From Candidatus Pacearchaeota archaeon (GTDB taxonomy: Bacteria > Patescibacteriota > Minisyncoccia > Minisyncoccales > Minisyncoccaceae): a stretch of 64,000 nt of DNA. Within the stretch, counting starts at the first letter, position 1, and every line of letters begins with the position of its first letter. The notes under the pieces were generated by a model. It saw nothing but the letters and a program-made list of their open reading frames with translations. It had not been told where the DNA came from and ran no database searches. The stretch is taken from contig DAONGN010000001.1 of NCBI GenBank assembly GCA_035404185.1, positions 124,001 to 188,000 of the forward strand, in the 5' to 3' direction. Of the stretch, positions 7,825 through 16,911 are shown piece by piece. The position numbers were made by a program, and so were the translations under genes.

Positions 7825-8858
7825 TATTTTCTTTCTTTAAGAATCGTTTCTAATTTAATCTCTTCTCTATTCCTTAAAACTAATAGATGTATATTTTCTC
7901 CTACTGCACATTCTGCTAGGACATCATTAATCGAATTATCTTGAGTTATCTTCTTACCATTAATTTCTAAAATAATATCGTACTCTTTTAATCCAGCTTG
8001 ATCAGCGCTAGAATTTTTAGCCACAGCTGGTTCACCAAACATTTCTCTTACTATTAATGCTCCGTAACAACATTCTAATTTGTTTGCCTTGGATATATGG
8101 TCGTTTAGAATAATATACTTTACTCCTAAATACGGCCTCTTAATTCTTCCTTCTTTTTTAATTTCCTTTAAATCTTCTTTGATGTAATTAATTGGTAAAG
8201 CAAATCCGATATTCTCTGCTCCCATTATCATGGCTGTATTTATCGCTATCACTTCCCCATTCATATTTACTAGTGGTCCTCCTGAATTACCAGGATTAAT
8301 AGCAGCATCGGTTTGAATCAATCCTCTTAAACTAGTAACTTTTGATGTAGTATTCGCTCCATTATATGCTGTAATTTTTCTACTTAATCCAGAAACAATT
8401 CCCGCTGATAGGGTATCTTCAAATTCTCCTAAAGGATTTCCAACTGCGATTACTGCTTCTCCTAGCTCAACATTATCAGAATCTCCCATTTTTAAAAAAG
8501 GAAAAGCTACTCCATCTTCAATTTTTAAAATAGCTGTATCAGTCAAAGGATCTCTTGATAGAACTTTTGCCTTATATCTTTTGTCTGGATCAAGAATAAC
8601 TGTATAGTCTGCATCCATTTCTTCAACTACGTGATTACAAGTTAAAACGTACCCATCTTTAGAAACAATAAATCCACTTCCCCCTCCAATTTTAGTCATT
8701 TGTTTTTCACTATTTACATTTTTAGGAAAAGCAACCTTCTCTCCTTTGTAAGGAAGGAAGTAAAATTCATCGATTTGTGGTAAATCACGAGAAGCGATAA
8801 TTGTTATTACCGCTGGACAAATCTTCTTCGCTATTTCTACGATTGGAGATTTTTTCAT
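7824..8858 (-). CDS. HtrA/DegP-type trypsin-like serine protease with one PDZ domain
   Basis: 344 residues. The catalytic triad is visible: His in CNHVVEE, Asp in DTAILKI and Ser in NPGNSGGPLV. A single PDZ domain occupies ~245-344. HtrA proteases degrade or refold misfolded envelope proteins. This one has no clear signal peptide or transmembrane segment; the frame is closed upstream, so the short N terminus is genuine unless an unusual start is used. A -10-like TAGAAT (8865-8870) sits six bases before the ATG, suggesting a leaderless message. It is the first gene of the set HtrA, CPVC membrane protein, VanW. Confidence 0.9.
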   Translation of the reverse strand: MKKSPIVEIAKKICPAVITIIASRDLPQIDEFYFLPYKGEKVAFPKNVNSEKQMTKIGGGSGFIVSKDGYVLTCNHVVEEMDADYTVILDPDKRYKAKVLSRDPLTDTAILKIEDGVAFPFLKMGDSDNVELGEAVIAVGNPLGEFEDTLSAGIVSGLSRKITAYNGANTTSKVTSLRGLIQTDAAINPGNSGGPLVNMNGEVIAINTAMIMGAENIGFALPINYIKEDLKEIKKEGRIKRPYLGVKYIILNDHISKANKLECCYGALIVREMFGEPAVAKNSSADQAGLKEYDIILEINGKKITQDNSINDVLAECAVGENIHLLVLRNREEIKLETILKERK

Positions 8859-8922
8859 AGATTAATTCTATCATAAAAAAATATAAAATAAAACATCGCC
8901 ATGAATTAGTGATGATTATTTG

Positions 8923-8995
8923 TGGACCCAGCGGGATTCGAACCCGCCGCCTCGCCCATGCCATGGGCGCGCGCTACCAAATGCGCTATGGGCCC
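8923..8995 (-). tRNA. tRNA-Ala (GGC)
   Basis: Acceptor GGGCCCA/TGGGTCC contains the G3.U70 wobble that specifies alanine. A73; anticodon GGC in the CGCCC/GGGCG arm. Confidence 0.93.
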
Positions 8996-9007
8996 CTATT
9001 AAATCTG

Positions 9008-9081
9008 TGTCCCCAGCAGGAGTTGAACCTGCGGCCTTTGCCTTAGGAGTGCAACGCTCTATCCAACTGAGCTATGGGGAC
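9008..9081 (-). tRNA. tRNA-Arg (CCU)
   Basis: Acceptor GTCCCCA/TGGGGAC, A73, and loop CTCCTAA with anticodon CCT. The anticodon stem has one mismatch (A31-G39). Its first 23 bases overlap the end of the open reading frame 9059-9742 on the same strand. Confidence 0.88.
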
Positions 9082-9742
9082 TCATTTTTTCTATCATCAA
9101 ACTAATAAGATTATATATTTTTCTTCTAACTGTAACATCATAAACAGAAAGCCTACAAATACCATTTGGACACCTTTCCAGACTCTTGCTGTTTTCTTTT
9201 AATTTTAAAATTTCTGGTTTTTGGAATCTATCCATTGATAGGCCAGTAATTTTCGACCAGTAATTTTCAGCTCTTTTTACGTCACCCTTCTCGCCTATCC
9301 TTACCATTACCTTCATTTTACTATTATCAACTAAAAGTATTTCCCTAAAAAATCTCATCATTATTTTTACCATCTCAGGATTGGTATTTGTAAAAATTGC
9401 ACTCTGATTAGTTCCACTATTATATCCTTCTGCCCAATAAAGCATTGCTCCTGAAACTAATAAAGCATTTTTATCTATATTTACTTTACTAAATATTTTA
9501 TTCGCCCAAAGTCTATCTTGTTCTTTATTTTTAATAGATGTTTCTATTAAATTTTTAATAAGGGGCACATTTCTTTGCTTATCCTTTATCCTATTTTTTT
9601 GTTTTTCTGTCAATTCTATATCGCAACACCATCTCGATATTGTTCCATGACCGACAGGTACGATATCTAAAATTTCATTATAAGAAAAGCCTTTCTTTCT
9701 TAAGGATATTGCCTTAATATAAGATTTTTCTTTTCTATGCAT
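9059..9742 (-). CDS. HTH protein of unknown function ending inside tRNA-Arg
   Basis: 227 residues. Residues ~5-45 look like a resolvase/LuxR-type helix-turn-helix (KAISLRKKGFSYNEILDI...GTISRW). A basic linker follows, then a domain with GAMLYWAEGYNSG and FTNTNPEMVKIMMRFFREIL, which faintly recalls LAGLIDADG-type folds (LYWAEG... and a terminal ..MMRFF helix). The last codons (from MSPHSSVG) are supplied by tRNA-Arg, and the TAG stop is the D-loop GGATAG. A strong leaderless promoter precedes the ATG. No function is assigned; a mobile or homing origin at the tRNA is a reasonable guess. Confidence 0.55.
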   Translation of the reverse strand: MHRKEKSYIKAISLRKKGFSYNEILDIVPVGHGTISRWCCDIELTEKQKNRIKDKQRNVPLIKNLIETSIKNKEQDRLWANKIFSKVNIDKNALLVSGAMLYWAEGYNSGTNQSAIFTNTNPEMVKIMMRFFREILLVDNSKMKVMVRIGEKGDVKRAENYWSKITGLSMDRFQKPEILKLKENSKSLERCPNGICRLSVYDVTVRRKIYNLISLMIEKMSPHSSVG

Positions 9743-9749
9743 TGTATTA

Positions 9750-9778
9750 ATAATATCAATTTATATATATAATATCAA
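9750..9778 (-). promoter_or_regulatory. Leaderless-type promoter of the HTH gene at tRNA-Arg
   Basis: Minus strand TTGATA (9773-9778), 17 bases, TATTAT (9750-9755), seven bases, then the ATG at 9742. Confidence 0.65.
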
Positions 9779-9831
9779 TATAAATCCTATCTTAAATTAG
9801 TCAAAAATTAGTCTAACTATTGGTCTAACAC

Positions 9832-9861
9832 AAAACCGCTCTTACGAGCGGCTTTTGTTTT
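9832..9861 (-). terminator. Terminator after the HU gene
   Basis: CCGCTC-TTAC-GAGCGG stem flanked by A and T runs on both sides, so it can act in both directions. It lies directly downstream of the HU stop. Confidence 0.8.
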
Positions 9862-9866
9862 TAATT

Positions 9867-10139
9867 TTATCTAACAGCGTCTTTCAATCCTTTTCCAGCT
9901 TTGAATTTTGGAGTCTTCATTGCAGGGATCTTGATTTTTTCTCCTGTTTTAGGATTTCTTCCTTCTCTGGCAGCTCTTGCGCCTACTTTGAATGTTCCAA
10001 ATCCTGTCAAAGTTACATCTCCACCTTTTGATAGAGTTTTTGTTATTTCTTCAATGATTGTATTTAAAGCCTCAGCAGCATCTTTCTTTGCCATGGCTGT
10101 TTTTTTAACAATTGCTTCTACGATATCGTCTTTTGTCAT
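9867..10139 (-). CDS. hup: HU-family histone-like DNA-binding protein
   Basis: 90 residues, the usual HU length. HU dimers bend and compact DNA non-specifically. Family marks are the N-terminal helix MTKDDIVEAIVKK, the GFGTF turn, the beta-arm with RNPKTGEKIKIPA and the closing PKFKAGKGLKDAV helix. It is monocistronic, with a terminator immediately after and a TATATA element seven bases before the ATG. Confidence 0.95.
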   Translation of the reverse strand: MTKDDIVEAIVKKTAMAKKDAAEALNTIIEEITKTLSKGGDVTLTGFGTFKVGARAAREGRNPKTGEKIKIPAMKTPKFKAGKGLKDAVR

Positions 10140-10186
10140 TTTAGTGTATATATTTAATTCTTATATATGATGTTATCGACCTTTTA

Positions 10187-11713
10187 TTATTTCGCATATT
10201 CGGTTACTCTCGATTCTCTTATTACCATAACCTTAATTTCTCCAGGATATTTTAATTCCTGTTGAATCTTTTGAGCTACTTCTCTTGCTAGCTTATGAGC
10301 TGTTAAATCATCTACTTCTTTTGGCTTAACAAATACTCTTAATTCTCTTCCTCCTTGAATAGCATATGATTTTTCAACCCCGTTAAACGAATTAGCAATG
10401 TCTTCTAGGTCTTCCAATCTCTTTAAATAATTCTCTAAAGTATCTTTTCTAGCTCCTGGTCTAGCTCCTGATATCTGATCAGCAGTCTGAACAATAACTG
10501 CCTCTGAACTTTCGTACGGATATTCTTCATGATGCGATTTCATCGCAGAAATAATTGCTGGGTCTATGTTAAACTTCTCTAATATCTTAGCTCCAATATC
10601 AGTATGAGACCCTTCTATCTTATAGTCAAGGGCTTTTCCTATATCATGCAATAAACCAGCTTTTTTGCAAAGAGCCACGTTTATTCCTATTTCTGAAGCC
10701 AATGCGGCAGCTAAATGAGCTACTTCGATTGAATGATTTAATACGTTTTGACCATAACTGGTTCTGTATTGTAGTCTTCCTAATACCTGAATTAATTTTT
10801 CAGGAAGATCTAATACTCCAGTTTCATATACCGCTGCTTCTCCTGCTTCTCTTATCTTCTTATTTACTTCTTCTGTAGCTTTTTCAATCTCAGTTTCAAC
10901 TCTCGCTGGTTGTATTCTGCCGTCTCTTAATAATTTTTCTAAAGCAATCTTCGCTACTTCCCTTCTGACTGGATTAAAACTAGAAATAATTACTAATCCA
11001 GGAGTTTCATCAACAATTAATTCAACTCCGGCTGCTTTTTCAAAAGCTCTAATATTTCTTCCTTCTTTTCCAATAATTCTTCCTTTAATTTCTTCAGAGG
11101 GAAGAACAACCGAAGAAGTAGTGATTTCCTGTGTTTGAGGAAGAGCATAGGACTGAACGGCAGTTGCAATAATTTCTTTTGCTTTTTTTTCGTATTGCTC
11201 AATTCCTCTTAATTCAAGTTTTCTTATTCTCTCTAATACGTCTACTTCGTATTCTTTTTCTGTTTTTTCTAATAACTCAACTTTAGCCTGTTCTTTATTC
11301 AGCCCTGCTATTTTTTCTAGTTTTTTAATAGATTCAATTCTTAATTGATCTAGTTCGTCTCTTACCTGTTTTGCTTTCTCTAGTTTTTCAACAGCTTCCT
11401 TTTCTTTTTCTACGGTTTGTTTGTCTTTTGCTTCTATTTCTTCTTCTTTTTTAAAAAGTCTATTTTCTGCTTTTATAACTACCTTCTGTCTCTCTTCTAT
11501 ATCGGCATATGATTTATTCTCTATTTCTTCTGCCTTTGCTTTAGCCTTGCTCATTATCTCTTCAGCGGTTTGTCTAGTCTGAGTAATCTTTTTCTGCAAT
11601 TCTGCTTCAATAGTTCCTGCTCTTTTTCTAGCGATTGACTGACGAATGTAATAACCAATAATGCCACCCACAAACAACGAAACAATCGCTGCCACAATCA
11701 ATAATGTTTCCAT
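10187..11713 (-). CDS. rny: Ribonuclease Y
   Basis: 508 residues from METLLIVAAIV at 11713; nine upstream in-frame codons are disregarded because the membrane anchor starts at this Met. Layout: N-terminal transmembrane helix (~3-25), long coiled coil (~30-190), KH domain (~205-265, GRIIGKEGRNIRAFE), HD domain (~325-420, HDIGKA) and C-terminal region. RNase Y is the membrane-bound endonuclease that starts mRNA decay in bacteria lacking RNase E. The perfect 18-bp palindrome ATTTTCATATATGAAAAT (11714-11731) touches the start codon and could be an operator or promoter core. Confidence 0.95.
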   Translation of the reverse strand: METLLIVAAIVSLFVGGIIGYYIRQSIARKRAGTIEAELQKKITQTRQTAEEIMSKAKAKAEEIENKSYADIEERQKVVIKAENRLFKKEEEIEAKDKQTVEKEKEAVEKLEKAKQVRDELDQLRIESIKKLEKIAGLNKEQAKVELLEKTEKEYEVDVLERIRKLELRGIEQYEKKAKEIIATAVQSYALPQTQEITTSSVVLPSEEIKGRIIGKEGRNIRAFEKAAGVELIVDETPGLVIISSFNPVRREVAKIALEKLLRDGRIQPARVETEIEKATEEVNKKIREAGEAAVYETGVLDLPEKLIQVLGRLQYRTSYGQNVLNHSIEVAHLAAALASEIGINVALCKKAGLLHDIGKALDYKIEGSHTDIGAKILEKFNIDPAIISAMKSHHEEYPYESSEAVIVQTADQISGARPGARKDTLENYLKRLEDLEDIANSFNGVEKSYAIQGGRELRVFVKPKEVDDLTAHKLAREVAQKIQQELKYPGEIKVMVIRESRVTEYAK

Positions 11714-11731
11714 ATTTTCATATATGAAAAT
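11714..11731. promoter_or_regulatory. 18-bp perfect palindrome at the RNase Y start codon
   Basis: ATTTTCATATATGAAAAT is fully self-complementary and abuts the rny ATG. It may include a TATATG -10 five bases from the start, or act as an operator. No factor can be named. Confidence 0.35.
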
Positions 11732-11853
11732 TTGGCGCACAATAAATAATCAATTTTCAGTTTTAAAATTTTCTACTAAAATTCATTCTTGAGATTATTA
11801 AATAATTACCAAAAATTCAAAGTTAACGTTAATATTCTTACATTATTAGTATA

Positions 11854-11880
11854 ACAAAAAACCCTTGCAGAAGCAAGAGT
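11854..11880 (-). terminator. Terminator of the surface-protein cluster
   Basis: Minus-strand stem ACTCTTGC / GCAAGGGT (one mismatch) with loop TTCT, then TTTTTT. It follows the S74 gene. Confidence 0.8.
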
Positions 11881-11896
11881 TGTTTGATTTCTCGCG

Positions 11897-13066
11897 TTAT
11901 TTACAGATTTCTGCTGTAGGATGATCAAGACAAACCAGTTGCTTTAACGCATCATTCTCAGCTTTTAGTTCTTTTACAGAATTTATTAGAAGAAAGGTTA
12001 CAGCATGAGCATCAAAATTCAAAAGTTCTGTTTCAGTAGTATCAGTTTCATTTAATTTTGCCTTAAATGTATTAATAGTATACGGATATACCTTCTGCAT
12101 GTCCTGAGCAACAACACCGATATATTCTTTTCCGTCAGCAGTAAAACCAGCCTTACCATTATATTTATACCATACGGGATTAATTTCTTCTATTACAGAA
12201 AGTCCATCAGTAAAACTTCTAATATCTTTCTTTATTCTTTCGTCAGAAGCAATAGTCCAGCTACTAGAAGTGGGTTTAGCTGCCGAATTAGTTGAAAGCT
12301 GTAGTTGATATGAAGGTGTTATTCCTCCTATACCGACACCAGTACTTGTGATCCGAAATGCCTCAGCACCTTGATTTAAAAACTTATAACCCTGTTGATC
12401 GTTATCAAATCTAAGATAACCGTCCGTTGGATCACGACCAATATCAGTATAAAATGCTCCTGTTATTTCTGAAAGTCTAAGTTGACTATTAGCACCATTA
12501 GCAATATGTAAAGAATTTCCTGGAGCAAGCGATCCTGATCCAAAAGCTGATCCAATACCGACATAACCAGTATTAGCACTCACTGTAAGACGCTCACTCC
12601 CTGCTTGAATTATAGAAAATCTATCACCTTGATAATAATCTGCATCAGACACTATGCCTAAATGAAAATTCTTAAAAGATTCTCCACTTGTATCTGAAAA
12701 TGGATTAGAATTAACACTATCTGTCGCTTTAAAAGTAATAAGATTTTGTTGCCTCGTAACACTACTCGACCACCCTCCACTTAATATTAATCCTCGATAA
12801 AGTATCGTTCCATTTGCTGTTCCCTCACCTATTTGAAGTGGTGCAGATGGATTTGCTGTTCCTATTCCTAATCTGTTATTCGACGCGTCGACGCATAAAG
12901 AACTAGAATTACATTCCATAGAGCTCCAAGTATGACCTGGATTGGGAGTACCAACTGCTACAGCAGAAACAATTTCGGCTTTAAAAGTTTCTAAATATTG
13001 AAAAATTGAGAAACCTAATCCTAGCAATAAAAGAAGAAAAATAATAAAATATTTTTGTTTTTTCAT
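11897..13066 (-). CDS. Surface protein with C-terminal S74 (intramolecular chaperone) autoprotease
   Basis: 389 residues. The N-terminal hydrophobic segment (~5-25) is a signal anchor. The middle holds short repeated GIG-type beta-rich turns (LGIGTANPSAPLQIG, VGIGS..., VGIGG...) like those of phage tail-fibre/endosialidase-type proteins. The C-terminal ~120 residues are an S74 ICA domain: ASDERIKKDI carries the Ser-Asp catalytic dyad at the self-cleavage site, followed by VWYKYNGK and YIGVVAQDMQKVYP. Such domains trimerise the passenger and then cut themselves off. A terminal coiled coil (VKELKAENDALKQLV) is present. Probably a trimeric surface fibre. Confidence 0.8.
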   Translation of the reverse strand: MKKQKYFIIFLLLLLGLGFSIFQYLETFKAEIVSAVAVGTPNPGHTWSSMECNSSSLCVDASNNRLGIGTANPSAPLQIGEGTANGTILYRGLILSGGWSSSVTRQQNLITFKATDSVNSNPFSDTSGESFKNFHLGIVSDADYYQGDRFSIIQAGSERLTVSANTGYVGIGSAFGSGSLAPGNSLHIANGANSQLRLSEITGAFYTDIGRDPTDGYLRFDNDQQGYKFLNQGAEAFRITSTGVGIGGITPSYQLQLSTNSAAKPTSSSWTIASDERIKKDIRSFTDGLSVIEEINPVWYKYNGKAGFTADGKEYIGVVAQDMQKVYPYTINTFKAKLNETDTTETELLNFDAHAVTFLLINSVKELKAENDALKQLVCLDHPTAEICK

Positions 13067-13079
13067 ATTTTTATATTAA

Positions 13080-13466
13080 TTATTTACTTTCCGTTGTTTT
13101 TATTTGTGTTTGATCGGTCGTCGTAGTAACTCCCTGTTTTATCGCCTTTACAACCTGGGAATCTTCTCTTAGTTTGGTAGTCCAGACAATATTATCTCTA
13201 CTGATATTAATTTTATTCTCTGGATCAAAAATAGAATTAGTAAATTTTTCTAGTCCTAATGTGTTATCTGTTGTATTCTTCTGAATATAATAAACATCCG
13301 TTAAAATTAATGATGGAAATATTGAAAAGTGTCCAAAATACAAATCACCAGTTTTTAAATAAACTGCGTAATATGAATTGTTCGTTCGGCTTAGATAAAA
13401 AAAGCAACCAGAAATTAAAAGAATTATTATACAAAAAATTAAAAAGATGATATTGTTTTTTGACAT
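13080..13466 (-). CDS. Small membrane-anchored protein, family unknown
   Basis: 128 residues with one N-terminal transmembrane helix (~5-25) and a ~100-residue exterior part containing YYAVYLKTGDLYFGHF and a Q/T/K-rich tail. A YAVxLxxGxxYFG opening recurs in small anchored proteins of Patescibacteria, but I know of no function. It lies 12 bases after the 926-residue surface protein and 13 bases before the S74 gene, so all three look co-transcribed. Confidence 0.6.
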   Translation of the reverse strand: MSKNNIIFLIFCIIILLISGCFFYLSRTNNSYYAVYLKTGDLYFGHFSIFPSLILTDVYYIQKNTTDNTLGLEKFTNSIFDPENKINISRDNIVWTTKLREDSQVVKAIKQGVTTTTDQTQIKTTESK

Positions 13467-13478
13467 ATTTTTTATTAT

Positions 13479-16259
13479 TTATTGAAATGGTGATATCTCT
13501 CTCCATCTTGGCAATATTGATAAAGTTGTGCCAGCACAAAGATTACTATTAATACTTAAGGTTGCTTTTCTTGTATTATCAGCAACATTAAAATTAAAAA
13601 CTGGATTAGGAATAGTTAGGCTATCCACCGTATAGTCTGAAGAAGATGAATGACCGCCCGATAAAGTCCAACTATATGTGTTTCCTCCAGAATAACAAGA
13701 AACTACATTATTGCTTGAATCTTTACAAGTACTACACTTCCAATCAGAACTAGTTAAATCAGGGCTTCCTGTTCCTTTCCAACATATTGAATAACAAGGA
13801 TCTGCAGAATTTGTGATATCAGCATCGGAACATAATTGAACATTTCCCGCCGCAGTTATTGATGGAGTCGATAATATTCCTACAGTGCAAGAACTAGCAG
13901 GGATACCTGAGGTACAACAAACCTGGGTTGTATATACACCACAAACTCCAACATGAGCATTTGTACCAGCATCTCCAGAACCAGCGTTCTCAGAAATTGA
14001 AGCCAAGCAAGCATAATTTGAACCAAGAGAAGCACAACTACTTGCATAACTGCAACTTATTGAACCCGTCTTAGAAATACAGGCCTTATTTGAGTCGTAC
14101 GCACTATTGCTTTTATCATTTTGTTCCACATGAGCGTTGGCCGTATCAGATAATCTTAAAACGACTGCATAATTTGATGAGCATGAATTTGATGATATTC
14201 CCGTACAACAAACCTTATAGCGATAATTACTTCCGCTATATAATTCAGCATGACCCCCAAGATAATTTTCCATATTAAAAACTGTTGTTCCGCTACAAGT
14301 ACCACTGGTAATAAAACAACTCAATGCGCTACCACTAGATGTTGCAGACACATAATTTTCTTCGGTTCCAAGTGATGATGTTGGTTCAACTGATGAATAT
14401 TTACGAACAAAAACCCAATCCCAATAAGCCTCGTAAGATTGACCAGACTCATATAAGCCACCATATAGATCATCATATCTTGATCCTAAAACAATTGGCT
14501 CATTTAAAACTGTATTATTAATATCAGACACGCTTTGATAAGATGCGCCTGTATCATAATTAGTCACAGAAATATCTACTGCCGAATCACTCTTTACTGA
14601 AATCTTTGTTCGTAAGTTAGTTGATGCTGGTGGCGGCGCTGCCATACTCACCCAATTAGCATCATTACGATACCATTCACCAGAAGGATGATTAAGATAC
14701 CCGATACCGTTAGATGATGAAAGATAAAATCCTGCAACCTGATAACCATTAGTTGGAAGAGAAGCATAACGAGATTTAGTTTCTAAAACAACCCCACTAT
14801 TAAAGGTTCCTACAGATGCTAATTTATCTAAGGTAGTTGTTGATTTTAATTCTCCACTTAAAAGGGCCATTGATCCTCTCCAAGTTAGTAATGGCTGAGT
14901 AAATTTTGTAATAACTATTCCAGAACTACCGTTACCAGGTGCGCCCGCACTAGATCCATCATTGCCAGCTCCACCGCCACCAGAACCAGTGTTCACTACC
15001 CCATTTCCTCCATTCTTATTTGTAGTGAGATGACCACCCCCCGCTCCACCCACACTTGAACCACCAAGTCCAGCTCCATAATAAGAATAACTTGATTCTT
15101 GATCCCCTCCTCCACCGCCTCCAGCATAAGTAACACTAGAACCTGTAATAGAACTAGTAATTCCGGCTCCACCATCAGGCCTTGATGATAAGCCTATGCC
15201 AGCTCCTCCAGCTCCTCCTCCTCCTCCAGTATTTCGACGAGCCAATATACCATAATATGAATTACCTCCAGCATATCCTTGCCCAGCAATTCCAGTTCCA
15301 CCATAATGTACGTATGAACTAGTCCCCCACCCTGTCCCTGAACCACCACCAGATCCACCATTGTTGCCATCAACCCCAAAATAACCACCTCCACCACCAC
15401 CCGTAACCGAAACATCATTAAATGTTGAACCTCCTCCATTAGCGTCTGACCAACCACCACGGCCGACAGTTATCGTAACAGCAGAGCCTGATGCTGGTAA
15501 ATTATCAGTGCCAGATAATACTCCTCCAGCTCCTCCTCCACCACCACGATCATCCCCACCACCTCCTCCACCACCGACAACAAGATAATTAACGGCAGTC
15601 ACACCATAAGGAAAAGCCCAATAACTTGTTTCAGAGGTATTACTACCAGTTGTTCCAGGTATAGTAAATTTATAAATAACATCTGATCCTATATTTGATG
15701 CTGTGCAAGTTACTGAAGATCCATAGACCAGAGAAGGACAAGTATTTATATAACCATAACTAGTATTTATCCATTTAGATCTATTTATAAATTCGTTATT
15801 AAAATCATCAAAAAAATCAAAGGTATCGTCTCCATTAGAAGCGGTAGTTGCAGAATTTTTTCCGTAATATATATATATTGTATTATCGCCACTACTAATA
15901 GAAGGAACTTTCACCCAAACTATTGCTGGAGTTGAGGCAGTATACGATTCGATCCAATAAGAAAGCTCGGTTGCTCCATCTGACGATGTAAATCTTAAAT
16001 CACTAAAATCAGTATTCATTTTTGAAGTAACATATGGAACAGTTAATTTAATCTGATAATTACTTAGTGCTGAAGCACTATTTACGGTCACTGTTTTTCT
16101 ATATCCATAACCAGATAACCAACTTTCTCCCGCCGCTGAAACAGGAATAAGATCAGAAAAAATTTCTGATTTATGTAAAAACAAAAATGCCCCAATAATT
16201 GAAAACAAAATGATTGAAATAAATGCAATAAATTTTTTGGTTTTAATTATTGAGGACAT
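13479..16259 (-). CDS. Large adhesin-like surface protein (DUF2341, glycine-rich and Cys-rich regions)
   Basis: 926 residues. N-terminal membrane/signal segment (~10-30), then a DUF2341-type domain (~48-165, starting WLSGYGYRKTVTV and including IYIYYGK). A glycine-rich block (~225-450) has many GGGG runs. A jelly-roll-like region (~455-630) follows, then a Cys-rich part (~640-790) in which YKVCC/VVLRLS and TTQVCC segments repeat with NAHVEQ/NAHVGVC motifs. The C-terminal ~130 residues are beta-rich. This architecture is typical of exported CPR surface proteins, probably for host contact. The low-complexity G codons also generate spurious antisense and frame-shifted open frames. Confidence 0.75.
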   Translation of the reverse strand: MSSIIKTKKFIAFISIILFSIIGAFLFLHKSEIFSDLIPVSAAGESWLSGYGYRKTVTVNSASALSNYQIKLTVPYVTSKMNTDFSDLRFTSSDGATELSYWIESYTASTPAIVWVKVPSISSGDNTIYIYYGKNSATTASNGDDTFDFFDDFNNEFINRSKWINTSYGYINTCPSLVYGSSVTCTASNIGSDVIYKFTIPGTTGSNTSETSYWAFPYGVTAVNYLVVGGGGGGGDDRGGGGGAGGVLSGTDNLPASGSAVTITVGRGGWSDANGGGSTFNDVSVTGGGGGGYFGVDGNNGGSGGGSGTGWGTSSYVHYGGTGIAGQGYAGGNSYYGILARRNTGGGGGAGGAGIGLSSRPDGGAGITSSITGSSVTYAGGGGGGDQESSYSYYGAGLGGSSVGGAGGGHLTTNKNGGNGVVNTGSGGGGAGNDGSSAGAPGNGSSGIVITKFTQPLLTWRGSMALLSGELKSTTTLDKLASVGTFNSGVVLETKSRYASLPTNGYQVAGFYLSSSNGIGYLNHPSGEWYRNDANWVSMAAPPPASTNLRTKISVKSDSAVDISVTNYDTGASYQSVSDINNTVLNEPIVLGSRYDDLYGGLYESGQSYEAYWDWVFVRKYSSVEPTSSLGTEENYVSATSSGSALSCFITSGTCSGTTVFNMENYLGGHAELYSGSNYRYKVCCTGISSNSCSSNYAVVLRLSDTANAHVEQNDKSNSAYDSNKACISKTGSISCSYASSCASLGSNYACLASISENAGSGDAGTNAHVGVCGVYTTQVCCTSGIPASSCTVGILSTPSITAAGNVQLCSDADITNSADPCYSICWKGTGSPDLTSSDWKCSTCKDSSNNVVSCYSGGNTYSWTLSGGHSSSSDYTVDSLTIPNPVFNFNVADNTRKATLSINSNLCAGTTLSILPRWREISPFQ

Positions 16260-16325
16260 GCCGAGTGTTTCGATATTATCTTATGTTCCTATTATCTCAA
16301 TATCAAAACAAAATGTCAATAAATT

Positions 16326-16907
16326 TTATTTCTTGGGAACGATGACTTCATCAACTACTCCATATGCTTTCGCTTCTTCGGCCGAAAGGTAGAAATCTCG
16401 ATCAGTATCTTGAGCAATTTTTGATAAAGATTGCCCTGTATGTTTCGCTAGTATTTTATTCATCTGCTCCTTTATTCTTAAAATCTGTTTAGCGGTAATT
16501 TCTATTTCTGAGGCTTGTCCTTTTGCTCCTCCCATTACTTGATGAAGAAGAATTTCTGAATTAGGTAAAGCATATCTCTTTCCTTTTGCTCCAGCAGCAA
16601 GAATTAAAGCTCCCATTGAAGCTGACATTCCAATAGAAACCGTAGAAACATCTGGTTTAATATATTGTATTGTATCGTAAATCGCTAAACCAGCTGTTAC
16701 TGAGCCTCCAGGACTATTAATATATAATTGAATATCTTTGTCTGGATCTTTTGATGCCAAGTGTAAAAGCTGAGCTACAATAATATTAGCTACGTGATCA
16801 TCAATTACTCCAGCCAAAAAAATGATTCTTTCTTTTAAAAGTCTTGAATAGATATCATAGGCTCTTTCTCCGGCTTGTGTTTTTTCTATAACTGTTGGTA
16901 TTAACAT
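16326..16907 (-). CDS. clpP: ATP-dependent Clp protease proteolytic subunit
   Basis: 193 residues from [10 protein letters not shown] at 16907. A start five codons earlier (16922) would overlap tig by 11 bases; the inner Met matches the family N terminus better. Catalytic Ser is in GMSASMGAL, His in LLHQVMGG, with Asp later in the handle region. The ALLxSRIIFLxG-type opening is seen as [12 protein letters not shown]. ClpP forms the tetradecameric chamber used with ClpX/ClpC ATPases. It follows tig, an order conserved in many bacteria (tig-clpP-clpX); clpX is not here. Confidence 0.95.
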   Translation of the reverse strand: MLIPTVIEKTQAGERAYDIYSRLLKERIIFLAGVIDDHVANIIVAQLLHLASKDPDKDIQLYINSPGGSVTAGLAIYDTIQYIKPDVSTVSIGMSASMGALILAAGAKGKRYALPNSEILLHQVMGGAKGQASEIEITAKQILRIKEQMNKILAKHTGQSLSKIAQDTDRDFYLSAEEAKAYGVVDEVIVPKK

Positions 16908-16911
16908 ATTT

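Noticed and set aside
15194-15460. Open frame in the glycine-rich part of the adhesin gene
   Set aside because: A shifted frame of the GGN-rich region with no start signal.
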